Shown piece by piece: positions 32,201-44,200 of a DNA stretch of 64,000 nucleotides. The notes under the pieces were generated by a model. That model did no database searches, was not told where the DNA came from, and saw only the letters and a list, made by a program, of their open reading frames with translations. The stretch spans positions 387,611,342-387,675,341 of the forward strand of contig NC_092877.1 of assembly GCF_028372415.1 (NCBI RefSeq). The letters are read 5' to 3'. The number at the start of each line of letters is the position of its first letter. Positions within the stretch are counted from its first letter, which is position 1. The DNA is from Notamacropus eugenii (taxonomy: Eukaryota > Chordata > Mammalia > Diprotodontia > Macropodidae). Position numbers and translations under genes: made by a program.

Positions 32201-35200
32201 GGGATCCCGGGGAGAGAGTCACTCACCCTTCTGCTCCAGGATGACAGACACAACATCCGGGTGGTTGTAAGCGATGGCCATGTGCAGCGGGGTCTGCAGG
32301 TAGATGCCCTCCGCCAGACCTGAGGCCCCTGGCAGGGCTTCTTGGGTCTGAAGGTTCGGGTTAGCGCCTTGCTGCAGGAGCTCGGCCGTCAGGGTGGCCA
32401 GGCCATACCGGCAGGCCGTGTGCAGTGGCGTTTCTCCCTAAACAGAAACACATGGCAGGATGGCCCATGTGAAAACCAAATGGAACAAGCTTGGGCGCCC
32501 TCCTCGAATGACTCCCAGCCTGCACCATGAGCTAGACTGGGGCCCATGTCCTTGGCCCATCAGCCATCCCCGCAGGCCCTGTTGGCCTCTAGGCACCAAT
32601 CTTTCTAATTCTTTTTCTTTTTAAATTTATTTTAAGCTTAAACACACAATAAAAAAATGCAAAAAAAGCAATGCCATGTGCACAGCAGACATGAGAGAGG
32701 ACTCAAACGGTACAACAATAAACTTCTGTTTTCAGAAAGCCTCGAGAATCAGTGGTGGGCACCGCACTTTCCTTGGCTTCCTAACCCATGTAGGCGTGCC
32801 TTCCCCCACCAAAGGCTATGAGGAAGCACAGACACACTCCTTAACAAGGGCTTTGTTTTGTTTCATGGTGGGACAGGGAACAGGGAGGAGGAACAAATGT
32901 TTGTTCATTAAAAAAAACAGGGGAGGATTTTGAGAAGATGGTGGAGGTAGTCAGAAAGTTCCAAGCTCTCCAGATTTTCCCCCACAAAACATACAAATGA
33001 ATAGAAGAGGGGTACTACCGGGGTCTTCCTGGGACAATCTGAGAAGAGCAGAAGGAAAATCCCAGGATGAGGTTTGGTCCCAGGCACTTTAACAACAAGC
33101 CACCAGCCCCGGGGAATTCTGGGAAGACTGAGTGAACACCAGACCCAGCTGTGCTGTGGAGAGCAACAGGGAGCAGGGAGCAAGAAGAAACCAGACCTCT
33201 GCCCGGTGAGTGCAGAGGCAGTGGGGCAGAAAGCCTTTGGCTGTGGGCACTTACAGGAGGTTGGAGGTTTGGCTTTGGTTCCAGGCTAGAGGGGAGAACT
33301 GAGATCTAGGGCAGGAGGCACCATTTCCCATACTGCAGGGTTAGAGGTCATCACAAAACTGCACAGGCAAAGGAGAAAGAATCCAACCACTGAAAGCTCT
33401 TATGCGGACAGAGAAGACCAGGGTTCATCTTCAGAAGAGGCTACCGAAGAAAAGAAACCCCCAAAGAGTAAGGTCAATGGTCACCTGCCCAAAAAGAACT
33501 CATAGAAGATCTGAAATCAAATGACAGAGATGGAGGAAAAATTGAAAAAAAAAAAAAAGAATGAAAAAGAAGAAGATTATGAAAGGAAAGTCAACCAACT
33601 GAAAAAGGAGATCCAAAATCTTAAGGAAGAAAATGACACCTTGAAAATTAGAATGGGGGGGGGGGGGCTGACGCCTGGGCCGGGGCCACCTCCATGAGCT
33701 GGATTCCATTCAAAATTGGGCAGCCCAAGTAACAGATTGTACCTAAGACAGTGGAAAGAGACTTTGGAAGGGAATATGGAAAACTCTAGCAACTAGGGGA
33801 TCAGGCCAAGAAGATGCAGAAGGACCTGAAAAAGAGCACTGATGCTGATCTGGCCATGTCCAAATCAGCTGTGGAGATCTCTTCTGATCTCCTCTCCAGC
33901 CCACTTTGGGAGCAAGACCAGGAATTCTTAAACATGGTGACAGCACTAGATACAGCCATGAAACAGATGGACACCTTTAACCAGGAAGAGGTAGTGACTG
34001 AGCCCTTAAAGAAGTTTGGTAGTGTCTTCCCCAGCCTCAACATGGCAATGAAGAGGAGAGAACAGGTCCCGCAGGACTACAAATGGCTGCAGGCCAAGGT
34101 AGAAAAGTATGAGGAAAAGGAAAAGACAGGGCCAGTCCTGGTCAACCTCCATCAGGTATGAGAAGAACTTCAGCCTGTGAAGGATGACTTGGAAGCCAAG
34201 AACAGACAACTCCCAGAGGAGATGCCTCAATTCTACAACAGTCGACTTGACTATTTCTAGCCATGTTTTGAGTCACTGATCCGGGCCCAGATTGTGTACT
34301 GCACTGAGATGCACAAGATCTTTGGGGATTTAACCTAACAGCTCGACCAACCTGGTCATACCAATAAGCAGAGGGAGCAGGAGCATGAGACCAAGCTGAG
34401 TGAGCTGTGAGCCCTCTCCAAACTCTACACAAAATCCCCTGAGGCAGAGATCCTCAGGCCACATATACTCTCAGACCCAGCAAAGCCAACTCTGTGGTGA
34501 AACTTTGCCATGACCCACTGGCCAAGGGAGTAAAGGCAGCATCTGCTACACTGACCCTTAGCCAAATGGAACCCTCCTGTTGGAGGGCTCCACCTTCACA
34601 CCCTTAAGTTGCAGGTGCTCTCATTTGAGTGCTGTGCCATAGAATGTCCAGCTCTAAGCAAATAAATGCCTCCTTCAGAAAGGAACACTAGCAGACAGTG
34701 AAACCAGGTAATTAGTGTAAAAGGAACAGCCAGGAGGGCTTATATTTCCAAAGTAACTGGTCCGACATAGAACATTCTCCTGCCTCAGCCTAGAGTAGTG
34801 AGGAACTCAATTCCAGCCACAGCAGGTGTGTCAGCAAGTCAGCTCAAGCCGGGCCAAACATCCAAGTCTGGAATTTGAAGTCAGGGAGTTTGTGGCTAAC
34901 TGTTAGGCCATCCAGTAGCCTGATCTGCTTTGGCGTATTGCCTCAGTACGCTAGCCTTGCTGGTGGTGGTGAGCCTTTTACTTCAAAAGGCATTTTGTCT
35001 GCATTGGAGATAGGACAAATAACTTGAGGGGACAAACCAAAGCTTTGGGCCTGATCTGCCCAGGCTTCCTTCTTTCCAGCCTTGGTCCTGTGCTTCAACC
35101 AAGTGAAGGGTTCTAAGTTTTTCACTGGAGACAACTTTCTGGGGTCTAGAAACTAGTTTAAAATGTAAATTGAATGCTGCTTTTCTATTCACTTATAACT

Positions 35201-38200
35201 CAGGAGCTCCATGGAAAGGGCAAAAAGTCTGGGCTCCACTGACTTCAATACTGGGGATTTTATTTTTTCAAGGAAACTTAAAATAAAGCCTACACCCCCA
35301 AAAAAAGAAAGAAAAGAAAATCAGAATTGGGCAAAGTGAAGTCAGTGAAATTATAAGAGATCAAGAAACAATTAAACAAAATATGAATAATAAAAACTGA
35401 AGAGAAAGTGAAACACCTTATAAGGAAAATAACAGATGTGGAGAACAGATCGAGAAGACATAAGAATAGCCAGACCAACTAAAAGCTATGATCAAAAAAC
35501 AGAACCTGATACAGGAAATAATTAAAGAAAATGATCCTGAAGCATCAGAACAAGAAAGGAAATAGAAATAGAAAAAAATCCATCAATCACCACTTATGAG
35601 ATCCTATGAGGAAAACTCAGAGGAATATTGTGGGAAACAAAAGAAGGAATTCTGTTTCCACAGCTATGAGTGATAGCAGAATGTGAGTCAGACCAGAGCT
35701 TCTGACCAGGTAAAAGGGCAGACGCTTCTGCAAGGGAGGCTATGAGAGAGAAGAACCTGATGCAGGAGGTTCTGGAGGAGCCATCCAGGTAATGGAGAGC
35801 CAGGTGGGAAATTCATATTGGGAACAGCACAGAAAGTGCTACATTTGTCTGAAAAAGCATCCTCTCCATTAGGGAGAATGGAGAATAATTGGCTAAAATA
35901 AAATGAAAATTCTTCTGGCTTCAGGAGTACTGTTCGTTGTTCAGAGTGAGCATGTTTCTCACAAATAGTGTAGTCAAATTTTGAAACCCCCAGCTAGAGG
36001 ATAAAATATGAAAAGCAAAGAGAAGAAAACAGTTTAAATATGATGGTGCCACAGCTAGAATCCCACAAGACCCAGCAACAGAGACACTAAAGAACCACAG
36101 ATCTTGGAACACTGTGTACTGAAAAGCACAAGAACTGTAGCCAAAAATATCCTACCCAGCCAAGTTAAGCATAATCCTGAATGAAAAAAATGCACATCTG
36201 ATCAACTGCCAGACTTTCAAGATTTTGTTAAACAAAGAAAACCTGAACTTAACAGAAGATCTGACGTACAAGAGCCAAGAGAAACATAAGGTACATACCA
36301 AAACTGATAACAAGGGATTCAGTAAAGACAGTTCACTTTTTATATATGTAAAATGGAAAAGGTACATCTAAGATTCTTATTCACAATTGGGTAGCTCATA
36401 AGAAAGAGTGGGGTAAGGGGCAGCCAGGGGGCACAGTGAATACAGCACTGGCCCTGGAGTCAGGAGGACCTGAGTTCAAATCTGGCCTCAGACACTTGAC
36501 ACTTATCAGTTGTGTGACCTCAGGCAAGTCACTTAACCCCAATTGCCTTGCCTTCCCTCCTCCAAAAAAAATTTAAAAAGTAAAACCATTTAGGAAGTTA
36601 AAAAGGGTAATTATTTTATACAAATGAGGTAGGAGAGGAAAAGTCAATACAGAGGAATTAGATGGGAGAAGAGGGCTGGTAACCTACTTTCATCAGGAAT
36701 AACTCTAAGAGGGAAATATATATATTTAGAAGAGTATAAAAATATTCTACATTCAGAAGAAATAAAACAGTAAGGGGATAGGGAGGGCGACAGGACAAGG
36801 GAGTGATTTTCAGAGGGGAAGGTGAGTGAGGGAACAGGTTACAGGGGACTATAGAAGGGTGTTTAGATTTATGGGAATGAGAGGATAAGGGAGGGATCCT
36901 TGGAGCGGGGTAGGCAAGTAACAAGAGGGCAAGGTAGTGGGTACAAGTAAAGTAGAGGAGGGAGGAAGGATAGGAAACTAGAGACATGCACAAAGGGAAA
37001 CAAAGACCAGGAGTAGAATGTTTCGGGGAAAGTATTTGTCTACATGTGAATGTATATGTGTATATGTGAATGCATATGTGTACGTGTGAATGCATATGTG
37101 TACGTGTGAATGCATATGTGTACGTGTGAGTGCATATGTGTACGTGTGAGTGCATGTGTGTATATGTGAATGTATGTGTATATGTGAATGTATGTGTATA
37201 TGTGAATGCATATGTGTATATGTGAATGTATGTGTATATGTGAATGTATGTATGTGAATGCATATGTGTATATGTGAATGTATGTGTATATGTGAATGTA
37301 TGTGTGTATGTGAATGTATGTGTGTATGTGAATGTATGTGTGTATGTGAATGTATGTGTGTATGTGAATGTATGTGTGTATGTGAATGCATATGTGTATA
37401 TGTGAATGTATGTGTATATGTGAATGTATGTGTGTATGTGAATGCATATGTGTGTATGTGAATGCATGTGTATATGTGAATGCATGTGTATATGTGAATG
37501 CATGTGTATATGTGAATGTATATGTGTATATGTGAATGTATGTGTGTATGTGAATGTATGTGTGTATGTGAATGTATGTGTGTATGTGAATGTATGTGTG
37601 TATGTGAATGTATATGTGTGTATGTGAATGCATGTGTGTATGTGAATGCATGTGTGTATGTGAATGCATGTGTGTATGTGAATGCATATGTGTATATGTG
37701 AATGCATATGTGTATATGTGAATGCATGTGTATATGTGAATGCATGTGTATATGTGAATGTATATGTGTATATGTGAATGTATGTGTGTATGTGAATGTA
37801 TGTGTGTATGTGAATGTATGTGTGTATGTGAATGTATGTGTGTATGTGAATGTATATGTGTGTATGTGAATGTATGTGTGTATGTGAATGTATGTGTGTA
37901 TGTGAATGTATATGTGTGTATGTGAATGCATGTGTGTATGTGAATGCATGTGTGTATGTGAATGCATGTGTGTATGTGAATGTATATGTGTGTATGTGAA
38001 TGTATGTGTGTATGTGAATGTATGTGTGTATGTGAATGTATGTGTGTATGTGAATGTATGTGTGTATGTGAATGTATGTGTGTATGTGAATGTATGTGTG
38101 TATGTGAATGCGTATGTGTGTATGTGAATGCGTATGTGTGTATGTGAATGCATGTGTGTATGTGAATGCATGTGTGTATGTGAATGTATGTGTGTATGTG

Positions 38201-41200
38201 AATGTATATGTGTATATGTGAATGTATGTGTGTATGTGAATGTATGTGTGTATGTGAATGTATGTGTGTATGTGAATGTATGTGTGTATGTGAATGCATA
38301 TGTGTATATGTGAATGTATGTGTATATGTGAATGTATGTGTGTATGTGAATGCATGTGTGTATGTGAATGCATGTGTGTATGTGAATGCATATGTGTATA
38401 TGTGAATGCATATGTGTATATGTGAATGCATGTGTATATGTGAATGCATGTGTATATGTGAATGTATATGTGTATATGTGAATGTATGTGTGTATGTGAA
38501 TGTATGTATGTGAATGTATATGTGTATGTGAATGTATATGTGTGTATGTGAATGTATGTGTGTATGTGAATGTATGTGTGTATGTGAATGTATGTGTGTA
38601 TGTGAATGCATGTGTGTATGTGAATGTATATGTGTATATGTGAATGCATGTGTATATGTGAATGCATGTGTATATGTGAATGCATGTGTATATGTGAATG
38701 TATATGTGTATATGTGAATGTATGTGTGTATGTGAATGTATGTGTGTATGTGAATGTATATGTGTATGTGAATGCATGTGTATATGTGAATGCATGTGTA
38801 TATGTGAATGCATATGTGTATATGTGAATGCATATGTGTATATGTGAATGCATGTGTATATGTGAATGCATATGTGTATATGTGAATGCATGTGTATATG
38901 TGAATGCATGTGTATATGTGAATGCATATGTGTATATGTGAATGCATGTGTATATGTGAATGCATGTGTATATGTGAATGTATGTGTATATGTGAATGCA
39001 TATGTGTATATGTGAATGCATGTGTATATGTGAATGCATGTGTATATGTGAATGCATATGTGTATATGTGAATGCATATGTGTATATGTGAATGCATGTG
39101 TATATGTGAATGCATATGTGTATATGTGAATGTATGTGTACATGTGAATGTATATGTGTACATGTGAATGTATGTGTACATGTGAATGTATGTGTACATG
39201 TGAATGTATGTGTACATGTGAATGTATATGTGTATATGTGAATGCATGTGTATATGTGAATGCATGTGTATATGTGAATGCATGTGTATATGTGAATGCA
39301 TATGTGTATATGTGAATGTATGTGTATATGTGAATGTATATGTGTACATGTGAATGTATATGTGTACATGTGAATGTATGTGTATATGTGAATGTATGTG
39401 TATATGTGAATGTATGTGTATATGTGAATGTGTATGTGTATACGTGAATGTATATGTGTATACGTGAATGCATATGTGTATACGTGAATGTATATCTCTA
39501 CAGCTACAGAGAAACATATCTGCACTTAACTGCAGCCTTCCAGCAGGGAGCGGGGGAAGAGGGGAAAAAAGCTCAAAGTACAAAGTGCCCAGCAGAGAAG
39601 AAGGGAAAACTTACAAGGAGGCAAAGCAAAGATGGCCAGTTCTCGACACGCGTCTAGCAGCTACCAGACAGGCTTTCTGGAAACAAAAGGTTACTGACTG
39701 TGAATCCTCTCTCATGTTCTGCTGTGCACATGACATGCTATTTTTTCCTATTCTTATTTTGTATTTAAGTTTATGGTATGTTTTGTTTATGACTCATGTG
39801 ATGTAATGTTTCTTTTCTCTACTTTGTGTTCTGGTGTTTGAGTCTAAAACAAAATTTTTATAAAAAGAAAAAATAAAAATAAAAACTTGTGTCTTCCCCC
39901 ATTAGAACAGATGGGGAAGCCTGAGGGCTATCCCGGAGGGCCAGGCACACAGTTGGCCTTAATAAAGGTTTCTTAATGGTTCATTCTTTCCTCCCCCTTC
40001 TCATCCTCGTCCATTCCTGTGGTCCTCTGGTCCCACAGCCTTCCCCATCCTTGACCTCTGTCCAGGACACTCTCTGCTCTGATTCCATCTCACAGGCTGG
40101 CCTTTCCTGACACCATCCCCTACTCCCAGGGCTGGCCCGAGGGGATGAACAGCCTCTTTGGGGTCTTTATCAGTCCCCCTTCCCTTGCAGCCCCAGCAAG
40201 AGGCAAGGTCCTTCTTCCTCCTGGTCTATCCAGTGCACTGTCCCTGAGGGAGAGGCTCAACCCCCTGGGCATGGATCCCCAGAAGGCCACAGAGCTGGGA
40301 GGGGTCACCTCCCCCCAGAGGGTGTCCCATTAGAGTGCTCTTCCTCCCCCTCAGCTCCCACCTTGCTCCAAAGCTCACCTAGGCTCAAACTCAGTTCAAT
40401 GACATCCAAAGTCCTCAGTGTGACACTTGATGTCCTCTAGGGTCTGGTCCCATCTTACCTTTTCAGACTTTCAAGCAGATGAGACTACCTGCTGTCCCTG
40501 AATATGCCTTGAAAGTTCCCACCTCTGTGCTTTTTCTCAGTTCATTTACTGCACTTGAAAGTCTCCCCCACTCAGAGTTTATCTATCAAAATCCTATCCA
40601 TTCTTCAACTGCACCCAGGGTGCAAGGCAGCAAGAGGGAGCCATAATGATGAGCTCCAGGACCTGAGTTCAAAGCCAGCCTCTGACACTTGCTAGCTGTG
40701 TGACCCTGGGCAAGTCACTTTACTCTGTTTGCCTCAGAGGAGAACCCTGTGAGATCCCAGCCCAGCACCTGGCACACAGCAGACGCCTAAACAATGCTTG
40801 TTGCCTTCCTTTCCACACCTTTCACAAAGCTTTCCTGGATTTCGCCCTCGTCCCACTGGCTCTGAACGTGGCTGGGGCACCCAGGCCACTCCCCTCTCTG
40901 ATCCTGATGACCAGATGGCAAGGCCTGGGTGCATTCCCAGCCACTGTCACTTACCCACCGATTCCTGTGATTGACCTTGGCTCCACTGGCTGCCAAGAAG
41001 AGGGCTGCAGCTTCATTGCCTGACCCAGCTGCCCTCTGCAGCAAGCAGCTTCCTACAAGGAGACAAAGATGGCACATGGGGGGATTTCCACACAACACTC
41101 CACAGGGGCTGGTGGGAGGTAGGGAGGGGTTTTCAGGAATTGTGGTCTCAGGGGGACAGTGCAGGGGGACAGCCAGTGCTGTATGGGCTTCTCAGGCTGG

Positions 41201-44200
41201 CTCTGGGTGCTGGGATGATGGTGGGCTGCCAAGAGAAAGGACAGGAAACAAGAGCAGAGTCTGGGCAGGACATGGGGTGCTCAAGATGGTCAAGGCCAGG
41301 AGTCCTGTGCTAGCTTGCATCACAAGAGCAGAAGGGAACAGAAAGGAAGGTGGGCCAACAGGTGGTCATGGGGTGAGGCCTCAGCTGCTAAAGGAGTCTG
41401 GGGCTGGGGGCCAGGTGAGAGTGAGCCAAGCCTAAGATGGCATCATCAGCGGGCCAGAGAAGACCGACCAAATGAGCAGTCTATGGTAACCTCATGACCA
41501 AGGTGATAGCCCCCGGGATGAGATCCCCAGCCAGAAGGTGGCCTGAGGAGCTACCAACTTCAACGCCAGGAATCAATCAGTCATTCCAGCTGCATAATCT
41601 AGGGTGGGGTCCTTCCCGTTCCTCTTCTGTCTACTGAGGGAGAGGAAGAAGACTCTCTCTGAGGTCCACGTGGGTTGACTGCCTACCTGTCACGGTGTCG
41701 GGCGCATCTGTGTTGCTCCCCCGCTGAATCAGCCTGGCCGCATAGCTGTTTTCATCAAAGGAGGTCCCATTGACAACAGGTGCATCATCAAAGGGGTTCA
41801 CTGCTTGGTCTGAGGACACCGTGATATACTGGACAGCCAGCCACAGGGCTGTGCTCCCCTCATGGTCCTTCAGCTCCAGATCTAACCTACGAGAGAGGCC
41901 GAGGACAGGCACTATGAAACCACAGCTTCCTGTGAGGGGACCTGACCTGGAAGCTGGCAGTGTGAACAATTTCTGGATTGGCAAACATTCCAAAAAACCA
42001 GCGGCCCTCTGACTCGCTTGTCTTTGACACACACAGTGCGTCCGAGGGGCTCAGAAGAGCACCCATTCAGGATCAGTGTGACTGACACTGGCTAAGCTGG
42101 ACGGTTGTCCAGATCCCACCTTAAGAAAAGGCCAGAAGGCCTTGGCAGCACCTGGTCACCCACTTCTACCCTCATACATACTGTTTACACTGCAGGAGCT
42201 GACTGAATACGACGTCATTCCTGGCAATGATGGACGAGTGTAATGGGGTCCTGCCGGAAGAGAGAGAGTGGGACATGGTCACTGTGGGATGCCCTCTGGG
42301 GCTGGAGAGAGCCTGGGAAGTGGGAGCCCCCCTGCCCCATGGAGGTGGGAGCCCTCCTACTCCCTTCTAATGGAGACTACTACCAGTAAGAGGCCCCTTG
42401 GCTTGCAGAGGGCTGTGAGGGTAGGCAAGCGGCAGCCAACCTCACTACCAATCAGCTTGGGCCGAGAGGCTGGAGGTCTGGCATCAAGCCTCAGCTCTGT
42501 GACCTGCGACGTTTGCCCCCTCTGGGTCTCATCTACCTCATGGATGAAGGGAAGAGAGGAGACCAGGAGCCACCCTTTCTTCCCGACTTCCTCTGGTCCT
42601 CCCAGCAGTCCCGGGGAGACAGGGGTTACAGTGGCTGCAGCCCAGGACCATCCAGGGAGGAAGGGTCAGAGGTCAGAAGCGGGCTCTTCCAGGTGTCCTA
42701 CCCTCCAGCAAACAGCAGAACCAAGCCATAGACATCTTCATTCTTCCCCCCAGGCCAGACCCACACAGGAAAGCAGCCCCAGACTACTTCCCCCTTAGGT
42801 CAGTACCAAGACAGGGCTCTCCTCTCTGAGTAAAAAGCAATGGCATGCTGGAAAAGGGCGAGGGGAGTGAAGGGGCTGGGCCTCTGGTTCCTGCTACCTG
42901 AGAGAGGAGCTAACTGAGCTCCTCCACTGCAACCTCACATGCTTGTGGGCAGGCTAAGTACCGGTAGCCATCCCTGAACCACTCATTCCCATCCCAAAGG
43001 GGCTCATGGCCTGACAAAAGAAGCATGTCTATGAAGCTAGGTCAAGAGTCCCTTAAAAACACCTCAAGTTGGGAAGCTGCTACCTGCAGTGCCTCCTCCC
43101 CCAAATATGATGATGACACACGGTTGGCCTATTCATGTTTGGGGCCCAGGCTGGATGCCTCAGGGGAGTCCTAGGGCACTGTGTAGGCCATGGGAGAGGT
43201 GTGCAGTTCAACCCTCCCGCATGGTTAAACTGCATGCATGAGACCCCAAGGAGATGATGCCATCTTGGAGAAGCAGTTTAGACCTGCTCTGCTTGGCCCT
43301 GGATGAGGGCTGGCATCATGCCAAAGGGCCCAGCCAGAGAGGTCATGCAGCCTCCAGGGATAGTATAAGCAGACTGAATCATGTGAGCCAGGGGCCCTCT
43401 GAGGACACAGCACTCACCTGCCTCTGCCATCCTGCATGTTGGGGTTGGCCCCAGCCTGCAAGAGAGACTCAGTGATGTGTGCCATCTCTGACGTGATGTC
43501 AGCTGGGCCCTTCCTGCAGCTGGACGAGGCCACCAGGTGCAGCGGCGTTTCCTGGGCCCCCATAGTGGCTGCGTTCACCAGGGCGCCGTTCTTAATGAGG
43601 AAGGTGGCTGCAAAGCTGTCTCCTACAGAGGAGGTCATTCAGGAAAACATGACACATCTCACACATGCGTGCAAACTCACTCACACACAATCACATTCAC
43701 AATGCACATACACATGCAGACTTGCATATACCTTCACATGCACACTCCCATGTGCACACACATACATGCAGTCACACACACACAGGTGATGTACTGAGGA
43801 GGCACTTCTGACCAGGAGGCCCCCAGGACTGTACTGGTGGACAGTTCTAAGCAGAGGAGCCATGCACCATACTGATCAGAGGTGGGGAGAAAGGCGATGC
43901 AGGCAGCAGAAATGGCAGCTGAGGCTCCAGGAAAGGGGGAAACCCTGGGGCAGGGTGCCTTCTATAACCCTGAACCTCCCCCCCCAATCTGGTCTAGGGA
44001 CTGAGTCAGTGAGCTGATAACAAGCATCAGGAAGCTAGAGGCTTGATGAGTGAGACTCGCTGAGGCGTCTAATTTGGAAGACTTCATGGGCATCCTTGTG
44101 TGGAAGGGGCTTTCACCAAACAACAGCCAGAACAGGGAGCCTCAAGTTCCTTCCAATAAACAAACGCAGGGACTTCATTCCCAGAGGACCAGGACCCTGA

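Larger units (their letters stand above)
32915..39890 (+). mobile_element. HAL1-type half-L1, copy A, with nested insertions
   Basis: The element has an L1-like 5' leader (32915-33500) and a coiled-coil ORF1 start (EEKLKKKKKNEKE, then KKEIQNLKEENDTLK) up to 33654. After the BIN3 pseudogene it continues at 35316 with the middle and C-terminal part of ORF1, then a purine-rich 3' region and an A-rich end near 39860-39890. I found no ORF2, hence HAL1. It holds a BIN3 retrocopy, a SINE (36418-36585) and a huge minisatellite (37036-39506). ORF1 has many stops. It lies antisense in an 8.5-kb ANKFY1 intron. A close relative lies at 55.9-60.6 kb. Confidence 0.75.

Noticed and set aside
33814-34161. 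A BIN3-like open frame that might be a functional gene
   Set aside because: It is intronless, has an early stop after MSWIPFKIGQPK plus later stops, an A-rich tail and flanking duplications: a processed pseudogene.
37036-39506. Possible CRISPR-like array
   Set aside because: The units are contiguous tandem repeats without unique spacers, in a vertebrate intron.
36658-39583. Open frames of 831-955 codons rich in Thr, His, Ile and Tyr on the minus strand
   Set aside because: They are the translation of the TATGTGAATG minisatellite in all three frames; the unit simply lacks minus-strand stops. Not a gene.
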